From contig NZ_CP115160.1 of assembly GCF_027594545.1 (NCBI RefSeq), positions 62,001-126,000 on the forward strand: a stretch of DNA of 64,000 nt, in the 5' to 3' direction. Below, in pieces: positions 55,719 to 64,000 of the stretch (the first letter of the stretch is position 1; every line of letters begins with the position of its first letter). The notes below the pieces were generated by a model. It ran no database searches. It was not told the origin of the DNA and was given only the letters and a program-made list of their open reading frames with translations. The stretch comes from Algoriphagus sp. TR-M9. Lineage in GTDB: Bacteria > Bacteroidota > Bacteroidia > Cytophagales > Cyclobacteriaceae. The position numbers and the translations under genes were made by a program.

Positions 55719-56765
55719 TTAAAGGCTATCTACCAATGCTTTCCACTCAGGTTTCTGAGGTAGTCCAGGCTTTCTCAGACCGAAAAACTGAGCGACCATT
55801 TCACCTTCTTTGTCGAAAAGCTCCACTGCAGATACCAATCCATCTTCTGTGTTTTTGTGAACGACATAGGCTTTGTCCACTACATTTTCATTTAAATGCA
55901 TATTGAAATTAGGATCTAGCACATTCAGCCAATCACCCATCTGCCGGATTGTTTGCACTTTGCCCTGGTGGATTTGGATGTTGCCTTTGTTTCCTGCGAA
56001 AATCATGATAGGAAGCTTGGTTTCAGCGGCAGTTTGGACGATTTTTCGTGCAGAAAGTCTGTCGATCTCATACGCCCACTTATCATCAATCCACTTTACA
56101 GCATCTTGTCTGTTCAGTTTGTACTTGCGAAGCATACCAAAGAAATCATGGGTATCCTTCATCGTTTCCCAGTCTTTGGAGAACCCTTCGAAGTCCAATT
56201 TTTCTCTCGAAACGTATTCTGGAGCCGGGAAAGCTTCAAGTTCCAATTCCGCAGATTGTTCAGCGGTTGTATTGTTATTCACCAATTCCTCGTAAGCCTC
56301 TGGATTTGATTTTTCCTGCAAGTAAACTTTCATGATCGCCTCACCGGCTTTGTCGAAGTACTGCAAGCTCTTCATAGTACCGCGGGGAGTTTCGGTAGTC
56401 ACCGCAAAGCCAAATTTCCAACCTGCGAAAAACACACGTTGCTCGATAGGTCCGATCACCGTAGCGATCTTGTGTGGTCCGGCAGCATGCATTTCGATTT
56501 TCTGGAATGGGCCTTTATGCTCCAATACACAACCTTCACTTCTGGTCAAGGACATCACCCGGCCGAGTTTTGGGAATTCTTCTAATTGCTCAGTGAAATT
56601 ATCAGTCAGACGAATCACCTTTGCGCCGATACCGGTCGCTAAAAGTTGAGCTTCCGACACACCAAGTTTGGCAGCCGCATCACGGATTCTAAGTTGTGGT
56701 TCAGACTCTTTCAGGTTTTCCCATGCTTGCTTTAAGGATTGTGCGGATTCTTGAATAGTTTCCAT
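55719..56765 (-). CDS. hmuS: Hemin-degrading factor (HmuS/HemS family)
   Basis: A 348-residue cytoplasmic protein that accepts heme after import and releases iron or traffics heme. Two repeated halves with conserved openings (residues about 30-160 and 200-340): GPHKIATVIGPIEQRVFFAG and KLPIMIFAGNKGNIQIHQGK, plus NFNMHLNENVVDKAYVVHK. Starts 2 bp from hmuV. Confidence 0.92.
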   Translation of the reverse strand: METIQESAQSLKQAWENLKESEPQLRIRDAAAKLGVSEAQLLATGIGAKVIRLTDNFTEQLEEFPKLGRVMSLTRSEGCVLEHKGPFQKIEMHAAGPHKIATVIGPIEQRVFFAGWKFGFAVTTETPRGTMKSLQYFDKAGEAIMKVYLQEKSNPEAYEELVNNNTTAEQSAELELEAFPAPEYVSREKLDFEGFSKDWETMKDTHDFFGMLRKYKLNRQDAVKWIDDKWAYEIDRLSARKIVQTAAETKLPIMIFAGNKGNIQIHQGKVQTIRQMGDWLNVLDPNFNMHLNENVVDKAYVVHKNTEDGLVSAVELFDKEGEMVAQFFGLRKPGLPQKPEWKALVDSL

Positions 56766-56767
56766 GG

Positions 56768-57571
56768 TTAGGCTTGTTTAAATGTGGGTTGAGATGTGTT
56801 TACCTGCGCCGCAGCGGATATGAGCAGACCGCCGGTGACAGGGTTTTGTATTAATTGAATAGGGTGACCGAATACCTGTTCCAGGATTTTTTCCTCCAGA
56901 ACTTCTTTTACTGTACCTGTTTTGGCAATTATGCCATTTTTCAGCAAAGCAATTTTGTCGGCGTATTGAGCCGCAAGATTCAACTCGTGGAGGATCACCA
57001 GGATTCCGATATTTCGGGATTTTAATGTCTGCAGGATTTTCAAAACTGCATGCTGCTGCGCGATGTCCAAACTGGAAGTTGGTTCGTCAAGGAGCAAATA
57101 CCTGGGGAAAGGCTTTGTCTCCCAGATTTGAACCAGCACTCTCGCCAATTGTACCCGTTGCTTTTCTCCTCCGGAAAGATGGTTGAATACCTGATCTTTC
57201 AAGTGAGAAGTATTGGTAGCTTCCAAAACTTCCTTGATTAGTTTTGCAGGCTGTTTTACTTTAGTAGTGATGTGTCCAAGTTCCACTACTTCTTGTACTG
57301 TAAATGGAAAATTGACTTGGGTATGCTGTGGCATCACTGCTCTCACGGCTGCGAGTTCACGCGCTTTTAGTTTATTGATTTCATGGCCATTATATCCTAC
57401 AGAGCCATGCTTGCATTTGATTTCGCCCGAAAGCAATTTGAAGAAAGTGGATTTGCCCGCACCATTTGGTCCTAAAACAGCCAGAATTTCCCCTGGATTC
57501 AGCTCCAAACTGACTTCATCTACGATGGGTCTTTGGCGAATGCAAAAATGTACATTAGAAGCTTGAAGCAT
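56768..57571 (-). CDS. hmuV: Heme ABC transporter ATPase
   Basis: A 267-residue ATPase. Walker A GPNGAGKST at 34-42, signature LSGGEKQRVQLARVL, Walker B LLLDEPTSSLD and the switch His in ILVILHELNLA. It overlaps the permease gene by one base, the standard import cassette arrangement. Confidence 0.94.
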   Translation of the reverse strand: MLQASNVHFCIRQRPIVDEVSLELNPGEILAVLGPNGAGKSTFFKLLSGEIKCKHGSVGYNGHEINKLKARELAAVRAVMPQHTQVNFPFTVQEVVELGHITTKVKQPAKLIKEVLEATNTSHLKDQVFNHLSGGEKQRVQLARVLVQIWETKPFPRYLLLDEPTSSLDIAQQHAVLKILQTLKSRNIGILVILHELNLAAQYADKIALLKNGIIAKTGTVKEVLEEKILEQVFGHPIQLIQNPVTGGLLISAAAQVNTSQPTFKQA

Positions 57572-58629
57572 CAGTTTTTAGTTTTATTTAGGTTGAAAAT
57601 AAGCCAGATAAAGAAGGGAGCGCCTATCAAGGCGGTGATGACACCTATGGGCATTTCGGCTGGAATTACAATCACTCTAGCGATCAGATCCGCAAAGTTC
57701 ATCAGTATTGCTCCTAGCAGGAATGAACCCGGAAGTACCAATCTATGATCGGCACCCAAGAGAATTCTGATCAAATGCGGCACGACCAAGCCTACAAAGC
57801 CAATCATTCCCACCATGGAAACTCCAACTCCTACGATCAAAGCACTACAAATGAGTAAGCGAACTTTGACTTGCTGCACATTTACGCCCATGTGGAAAGC
57901 TTCCTGCTCTCCGAGTGCCAGAGCATTGAGTGGTCTTGAATTGAATAATAATAGAATAGATGGTACTCCTATAAGTATAAGGCTCACCGGGATTTTTGGC
58001 CATGTGGCTCCGCCCAAGTCGCCTAAGCTCCAGAAAGTGAAGCTTCGCAAAGCTGAATCATCGGCGAAAAACAAAACCAATCCTATCAATGCCGCTGCCA
58101 GTGCATTGATGGCCACACCGGCCAAAATCAATGTGGCAGCATCGGTTCTTCCCTGGGATTTGGATAGTTGATAAACTGCCGTTACACAGATTAATCCGCC
58201 AACAAATGCAAAGAGCGGCAATCCCAAAGTTTTGATCCAAGCCAAAGAAGAAACAGTGGGCACCAGTACCATGAAAATCACTGCAAATAAAGCTGAGCCG
58301 GTGCTCACTCCTATTAGTCCGGGTTCTACCAAGGGATTTCTGAACATACCTTGCAAAGCGGCTCCGGCTATTCCTAATCCTCCACCTACCAGCAAAGCCA
58401 TCAGAACGCGAGGCATGCGGATTTGTAGGAGCACATTCGCTTGTTGGACTTCGAAAGTTCCTAATGAGATTCCGATTTGGTCAAGTAAGATCGCAAGGGT
58501 CTGTGGAAATGGTATGCTAAATGCACCCAGAGAAAGAGATGCGATTAAAACCAAAACTAGGACCAAACCAAACCCCAATAAGGTGAGGTTTTGACTTTGG
58601 ATCTTAGTATGACTCAGGGCGAAATTCAT
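57571..58629 (-). CDS. hmuU: Heme ABC transporter permease (FecCD family)
   Basis: A 352-residue inner-membrane permease with about ten helices. FecCD motifs include RMPRVLMALLVGGGLGIAGAA, NPLVEPGLIGVSTGS and MIGFVGLVVPHLIR. Six bp after the substrate-binding protein gene. Confidence 0.94.
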   Translation of the reverse strand: MNFALSHTKIQSQNLTLLGFGLVLVLVLIASLSLGAFSIPFPQTLAILLDQIGISLGTFEVQQANVLLQIRMPRVLMALLVGGGLGIAGAALQGMFRNPLVEPGLIGVSTGSALFAVIFMVLVPTVSSLAWIKTLGLPLFAFVGGLICVTAVYQLSKSQGRTDAATLILAGVAINALAAALIGLVLFFADDSALRSFTFWSLGDLGGATWPKIPVSLILIGVPSILLLFNSRPLNALALGEQEAFHMGVNVQQVKVRLLICSALIVGVGVSMVGMIGFVGLVVPHLIRILLGADHRLVLPGSFLLGAILMNFADLIARVIVIPAEMPIGVITALIGAPFFIWLIFNLNKTKN

Positions 58630-58635
58630 AAACTG

Positions 58636-59490
58636 TTATTGACGAACGGCTTTTGCAAGGTCTAATGCTGCTTTTCCTACTCTTGGACCAAAACCAGAAA
58701 GGTACTGTCCGTCAAGTGCGACGATATGGTCTTCTTTGAAGGCTGTGGTTTGATCTATTCCTTGTATTGCTACCAAGCCGTCTTTTCCACCTACGCTTTG
58801 GATTCCTGATTCGAAGAATACCAAGAATTCAGGATTCATGGACACCAAAGATTCTGGCGTCATTGGAGCGAATTCATCGAAGCCAGTGGCAATGCCTTTT
58901 ATTTTCGCCAGCTTAAACATTTCCGATGCGAATGTTTGATCACCAGCGATGAATACCGTCTCCGGACCACGGGCCATGATGAATATTGCTTTGGGCTGGG
59001 ATTCTTGGGATTCTAAATAAGCATTGAGATCAGCGATATCTGCATCAATACTAGCATTGATTTCCATGCCTTTTTCCTCTGCTTCGAAGAATGCCGAAAT
59101 ATCAGTGACCAGTTTCTTGGTCCCTTCCACGGAAGTAGGTTTGGTGAAAACCTGGATGTTTGTTTGAGCGGCTTTTAGCTGAGTGACTACATCAGGATTC
59201 AGGTAGCCCTCTTCTATAAGTACTAGGTCCGGGCCTAAAGCTAGTATGCCCTCTGCTTTGATTTGGTTTCGGTACCCTATGGAGGGAAGATCCTGCATGC
59301 TCGAAGGGTAAGTAGAGGTAAGGTCGGTAGCGATGATTTGATCAGTATATCCCAGTGCATGCACTACCTCGGTGATAGTACCTCCTGCGGTAATGATTTT
59401 TCTCTCAGTGAGGCTATGCTCCTCCTTTTGGGAAGATGCTGTGCAGGCGGCGATGATCAGCGTGAAAAGGGGCAGGAAACGCTTTAACAT
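58636..59490 (-). CDS. hmuT: Heme ABC transporter substrate-binding lipoprotein
   Basis: A 284-residue periplasmic binding protein with lipobox IAAC (Cys 16). Class III binding-protein pattern: KIITAGGTITEVVHALGYTD, IGYRNQIKAEGILALGPDLV and VALDGQYLSGFGPRVGKAAL, as in HmuT/BtuF. Its ATG is directly adjacent to a candidate Fur operator. First gene of the operon. Confidence 0.92.
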   Translation of the reverse strand: MLKRFLPLFTLIIAACTASSQKEEHSLTERKIITAGGTITEVVHALGYTDQIIATDLTSTYPSSMQDLPSIGYRNQIKAEGILALGPDLVLIEEGYLNPDVVTQLKAAQTNIQVFTKPTSVEGTKKLVTDISAFFEAEEKGMEINASIDADIADLNAYLESQESQPKAIFIMARGPETVFIAGDQTFASEMFKLAKIKGIATGFDEFAPMTPESLVSMNPEFLVFFESGIQSVGGKDGLVAIQGIDQTTAFKEDHIVALDGQYLSGFGPRVGKAALDLAKAVRQ

Positions 59491-59511
59491 TATTTAGATT
59501 AAATTTAAATA
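59491..59511. promoter_or_regulatory. Candidate Fur operator 1
   Basis: A 21-bp near-palindrome, arms TATTTAGATT and AATTTAAATA around a central A (9 of 10 positions paired), immediately upstream of the hmuT ATG. It has the 7-1-7 layout of Fur boxes and would sit downstream of the transcription start. Confidence 0.6.
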
Positions 59512-59516
59512 CTATG

Positions 59517-59547
59517 CAAATGTAGTTTTATCTAGATTGAATCCAAA
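59517..59547 (-). promoter_or_regulatory. Candidate promoter of the heme operon
   Basis: On the minus strand TTTG (59544-59547), 19-bp spacer, TACATTTG (59517-59524): a full match to the Bacteroidota promoter pattern. The leader would be about 20 nt. Operator 2 covers the -33 region. Confidence 0.65.
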
Positions 59548-59549
59548 TA
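59529..59549. promoter_or_regulatory. Candidate Fur operator 2
   Basis: Second 21-bp near-palindrome, arms TATCTAGATT and AATCCAAATA around a central G (8 of 10 positions paired), 17 of 21 bases identical to operator 1 and 38 bp from it. The remaining gap to 59771 shows T/A runs but no gene. Confidence 0.6.
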
Positions 59550-59771
59550 AAAAGAGTGTAGAAAATCTCTTTTTTTTAAAAAAATGAGGGAGTGTCCTAT
59601 ATTAAATAGGAGCAGAAAAGTAAAGTAGAAATATGCCCAAACTTACCAGATCACTTTTTGGAAAGCATAACAGGGCCAAAGGCTGCAGACTGTTCAGGGC
59701 AGCTTGTTGAAAAACAGAATACTTAGTGCTCATTAATTTTGAGCATAGGGAGATTAATTTCCCAAATATCC

Positions 59772-61349
<1,578 letters not shown>

Positions 61350-61462
61350 ATCAGTTGTAGTTTGTCAGTTTTGGCATCCGACAACTAACAATATTTTACT
61401 ATTTACCGGAGGCTTTCATTGCCATTTTTCAGAAATGAAGTCTCCAAATGATATAAAACTCC

Positions 61463-61708
61463 ATGCATTTAGAAATCGTCACACCGGACAAAAAAGTATT
61501 TCAGGGTGAAGTATCCGAGGCCAGTTTTCCTGGAGCCAATGGAGCATTTCAGGTGCTGAAAAATCACGCTCCTCTCGTTTCGGCTTTGGCAAAGGGAACT
61601 GTTTCCTTTACCACTCCTGAAGGAAAGCAATCCATGATCGTGGATGGCGGAGTAGTGGAAGTAAAAGATAATGTGATTGTATTGCTAGCAGAGAAAGTAG
61701 TCGCGTAA
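61463..61708 (+). CDS. atpC: F0F1 ATP synthase subunit epsilon, short form
   Basis: An 81-residue protein with the N-terminal beta-sandwich of epsilon (MHLEIVTPDKKVFQGEVSEA, FPGANGAFQVLKNHAPLVSAL, IVDGGVVEVKDNVIVLLAE). The C-terminal helical hairpin of typical epsilon (about 135 residues) is absent, so it cannot inhibit F1 in the usual way. 113 bp after atpD. Short epsilon is common in Bacteroidota. Confidence 0.93.
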   Translation: MHLEIVTPDKKVFQGEVSEASFPGANGAFQVLKNHAPLVSALAKGTVSFTTPEGKQSMIVDGGVVEVKDNVIVLLAEKVVA

Positions 61709-61727
61709 GCAATTCATCCGAATATAT

Positions 61728-61770
61728 AGAAAAGGTCTCCTGTGTGAATGGGAGACCTTTTCTATTTTTT
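61728..61770. terminator. Strong terminator after atpC
   Basis: Perfect 13-bp stem (AGAAAAGGTCTCC and its complement at 61751-61763), 10-nt loop, followed by ATTTTTT. It also faces the convergent lipoprotein gene that ends at 61775. Confidence 0.9.
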
Positions 61771-61774
61771 GGAT

Positions 61775-62887
61775 TCACTTCTCAATGGGTTTTAGGACTG
61801 CTCGTTTGATGTATTTATCATCATATTTCATCATGCTGCCTTCGTAGAAATAAAGGGTGTCCTTTATTTCACCTAAAAATCTCCCAAATTGGTCTGGTTT
61901 AAAGGTATCAGTAGTTTCATACCAAGTATTGGATTTTTTTTCAAATACGAACAAGTGGGAAGCTGCACTAAAGCTTTTTAAATTTTGATTATTTCTGATC
62001 CATGTAGATATATAAATTCTTTTATCGCTTTCGAAGATGTTATCAAAATAATGAGAGGTCGGAAAATCCAAATACCTATCAAAATTAACATTGATTTTTT
62101 CCTGAAGGTACTTGGGCTCAAAATCAAAAAATCTACTGGTTATTGGGATTTTCAGTGAGTTTAAAATTTCTCCATCTTCTAGATTGATTTCTTGTAGTTC
62201 TCTAGAAGCAGGAAATCCAATCCATAGGGAGTTTATTTCAAAATTTTGTGTGAAAGTTCGATATGGGGATATTGGGCTTTCAAGGTTTTGAAGCTCAACC
62301 GGATATTGACCAAATGTGTGTGATAAAGTTCCGTCCTGTGAAAATAAGCCAAATAAATCACCTGATTTTTTATAAAATTCTGGATCGTTATTATCTAAAT
62401 CTCTGGGATATAGTTCGATAATAAATCCATCATTAGTTTCTTTAAATCCAGACTGGATATAACGTATCATTTTGCTCGATGGAATTTCTAAATTTATTTT
62501 ACTCCTAAATTCCTTCTTCAAAATATCAAACACCAAAATAGAATTTGATCGGCTATCCAGTATTTTAATAATTGGGTATTCTAAAATTGAAAATGCCGCA
62601 GGAATGAAATTAATATCTAATATTTCTCCGTCAGAAATTGCACTGACAATCTCGCCACTTTGAATATTTATTATTGCTATCGAAGATTTTCTATGGCTAG
62701 ATACAGCCACTAAAGAATCACCGATGAGTTGGATTTGGGAAACTCCCATGAGTTTGTACTCTAAATCATTTATTTGAAGGGAATCAATTTTTATTAAATC
62801 TAGAAATTTTTGATTTTCATCTGAAATTTCTCTTTGGCCACAAGAGAAAATAAGTACGAAGAATAACGTGAAATAGCAGCGCTGCAT
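61775..62887 (-). CDS. Beta-propeller-type lipoprotein (DUF4221-like)
   Basis: A 370-residue lipoprotein with lipobox IFSC (Cys 16). The mature protein is beta-rich with repeated phrases of a six-bladed propeller (SLVAVSSHRKSSIAIINIQS, NSILVFDILKKEF, GLFSQDGTLSHTFGQYPV). It looks like DUF4221/BF3164-type surface or periplasmic lipoproteins of Bacteroidota. Function unknown. It lies 13 bp downstream of the Cys-rich peptide gene; the A/T-rich composition differs from the neighbouring atp genes. Confidence 0.7.
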   Translation of the reverse strand: MQRCYFTLFFVLIFSCGQREISDENQKFLDLIKIDSLQINDLEYKLMGVSQIQLIGDSLVAVSSHRKSSIAIINIQSGEIVSAISDGEILDINFIPAAFSILEYPIIKILDSRSNSILVFDILKKEFRSKINLEIPSSKMIRYIQSGFKETNDGFIIELYPRDLDNNDPEFYKKSGDLFGLFSQDGTLSHTFGQYPVELQNLESPISPYRTFTQNFEINSLWIGFPASRELQEINLEDGEILNSLKIPITSRFFDFEPKYLQEKINVNFDRYLDFPTSHYFDNIFESDKRIYISTWIRNNQNLKSFSAASHLFVFEKKSNTWYETTDTFKPDQFGRFLGEIKDTLYFYEGSMMKYDDKYIKRAVLKPIEK

Positions 62888-62900
62888 ATTATTAAATTAC

Positions 62901-63116
62901 TTAGCAGACAATATATGAACCTGCTCCTTCTTCGTGGTCTTCATCAGCTTCACATTCGAAGTAAGTACATTCACCGCATTCTCTGAAAAAACAACCGAAG
63001 TCGTCATAAATTTTAGGGCCGCAAGGGCCTCCTTGAGCCTTCACCGGCTGCACCACCGCAAAACTACCCAAGACCATACCTAGTACGGCAAGGGTTAAAA
63101 TCATCATTTTTTTCAT
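62901..63116 (-). CDS. Secreted six-cysteine acidic peptide
   Basis: A 71-residue precursor: signal peptide of about 27 residues (MKKMMILTLAVLGMVLGSFA..VKA), then a 44-residue mature part rich in Asp/Glu with six Cys (mature positions 5, 15, 20, 23, 28, 44), enough for three disulfides. The last residue is Cys. It is reminiscent in size and context of the NVEALA-type exported peptides of Bacteroidota, which also sit beside propeller lipoproteins, but lacks the NVEALA motif. Function unknown. Confidence 0.75.
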   Translation of the reverse strand: MKKMMILTLAVLGMVLGSFAVVQPVKAQGGPCGPKIYDDFGCFFRECGECTYFECEADEDHEEGAGSYIVC

Positions 63117-63134
63117 GATTATTTTGTTTAAGAT

Positions 63135-63166
63135 AAAAGATATTTAAAAAGCTAGCTTAGTTCAAA
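63135..63166 (-). promoter_or_regulatory. Candidate promoter of the peptide/propeller operon
   Basis: On the minus strand TTTG (63163-63166), 20-bp spacer and TATCTTTT (63135-63142; one mismatch), about 19 bp upstream of the ATG. The remaining gap to 63426 holds a run of eight G (63232-63239) and no gene I can support. Confidence 0.5.
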
Positions 63167-63426
63167 CTGCGTATTTAAAATGAAAAATACAATATTTATC
63201 TTCCGTGTTTTGACAAGCGGTTGATTACGATGGGGGGGGTAAAAAATTAGTTTGACAATTTTGGATTTTCAGTCACCGTGCTGATATCCAGCCGTTTCGA
63301 CATTCTTTGATTTCATTTGAATTTCACGATTTGATAGTGGGAGAGGGAATTTCCCAATTCAGAATATCGAATGATGAATGTTGAACTCCGAATATAGAAG
63401 TAATCCCACTTTCAGGAAAGAATTCT

Positions 63427-64000
63427 TTAATTACTCTCAATCACCTGGCCTTTTTCACGATAAAGATCCACAGGGCCATCCAGTAATACGGCGATTACGG
63501 TAATGTCTTTGTCATAGACATTATCAGGGATGTCGATGTACTTCATGCCTGGTACAGCACTCCAGTACATTTTTCCCACTTCACGGGATTGGAGTTTGGT
63601 GCCGTTTCCGACTACCCAAACTCGTTGGATTTTGTTTTTCAGGCCTTTGATTGCTAATGATTCATTGACCTTGTAGTCGAGGTAGATGTAAAGAATCGTT
63701 TTGTCCTCAGAAAGTGTGGTCGGCGCGTAGACATGACCGTCCGGAATGCCAGCCTGCGTATCGTAGATTGCTGACTCATGCTTACTGGTCCAGCGACCAA
63801 ATTCATTTAGGATGTTTACAGCTTGCTCGGGAATGGTGCCATCTGGCTTTGGACCGAAGTCCATTAGGAGATTTCCTCCCATGTGAAGGCAGTCGACAAA
63901 AATTCTAAGCAGTTCACTTGGACTTTTATATTGGTGATCATTTCCCTGATATCCCCAGCTGTTGTTCATGGTCATGCAGAGTTCCCAGTACTCACTGGAC
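63427..64000 (-). CDS. GH29 alpha-L-fucosidase, C-terminal part (5' end outside window)
   Basis: The frame reads through from the right edge, so the visible 190 residues are the C-terminal part. The segment WELCMTMNNSWGY and the following GGNLLMDFGPKPDGTIP are strong GH29 signatures; the catalytic nucleophile lies in the missing part. A beta-domain (SEDKTILYIYLDYKVNESLA) ends the protein. Known members release terminal alpha-L-fucose from glycans or algal polysaccharides. Confidence 0.88.
   Translation of the reverse strand, partial: SSEYWELCMTMNNSWGYQGNDHQYKSPSELLRIFVDCLHMGGNLLMDFGPKPDGTIPEQAVNILNEFGRWTSKHESAIYDTQAGIPDGHVYAPTTLSEDKTILYIYLDYKVNESLAIKGLKNKIQRVWVVGNGTKLQSREVGKMYWSAVPGMKYIDIPDNVYDKDITVIAVLLDGPVDLYREKGQVIESN

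Noticed and set aside
59633..59710. Small ORF of 25 codons between the heme operon and atpD, basic and with a few Cys
   Set aside because: No ribosome-binding signal, promoter or family support; short ORFs occur by chance in gaps.

Overview
The window looks like the chromosome of a gliding-type Bacteroidota, most probably family Cyclobacteriaceae (Algoriphagus-like). I base this on the gldKLMN and SprF/PorP-type genes of the type IX secretion/gliding system, a SprE/PorW-like lipoprotein, the Bacteroidota-type order CBS protein-nadK-DUF6089-uppS-bamA-ompH, a HmuY-type heme lipoprotein, a two-part ATP synthase locus, and candidate promoters of the Bacteroidota form TTTG-N18-20-TAnnTTTG. The genus is an inference from gene content. 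I see no tRNA, rRNA, CRISPR array, insertion sequence or phage gene.

Layout. 1-6342 (minus strand) is an envelope-biogenesis block: CBS protein, NAD kinase, DUF6089 outer-membrane protein, undecaprenyl-PP synthase, BamA and an OmpH/Skp chaperone cut by the left edge. 6436-8616 (minus) holds a ChrA-type transporter and a 2-oxoglutarate/Fe(II) oxygenase-like gene. 8692-12238 (plus) holds a lipoprotein, serS, and a peroxiredoxin-thioredoxin-DUF6952 trio. 12296-14376 (minus) holds an overlapping DUF3037/HipA-like kinase pair and a bestrophin. 14445-18492 (minus) is a housekeeping run nusB-ytxH-DUF1573-yajC-ybbR-coaE. 18609-21646 has divergent leucine dehydrogenase and ABC exporter genes. 22180-30082 (minus) holds two parvulin-type PPIases, an RsbU/V/W-like partner-switch module, a DUF721 gene and hemW. 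30129-39447 (plus) runs from a BamA/TamA-like protein through DUF4271 and hemD to porP/sprF and gldKLMN. 39461-46265 (minus) holds uvrC, a class A PBP and sprE/porW.

46410-52104 (plus) is the first ATP synthase locus: atpZ, an AtpI-like protein, then atpB-E-F-H-A-G. 52317-59490 (minus) is a complete heme uptake operon (substrate-binding protein, permease, ATPase, HmuS, TonB receptor, HmuY) inserted between atpG and atpD. Two 21-bp near-palindromes that look like Fur operators sit immediately upstream of its first gene. 59847-61708 (plus) carries atpD and a short atpC. The right end (minus) holds a secreted six-cysteine peptide gene 13 bp upstream of a beta-propeller-type lipoprotein gene, and the C-terminal part of a GH29 alpha-L-fucosidase cut by the window edge.

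Most of the window is core metabolism and envelope biology. The parts that look least described are the Cys-rich peptide/propeller pair, the HipA-like/DUF3037 pair without an antitoxin, the partner-switch module with no visible sigma factor, and RNA-level features of the ATP synthase operon, notably a strong terminator-like hairpin directly after atpE.
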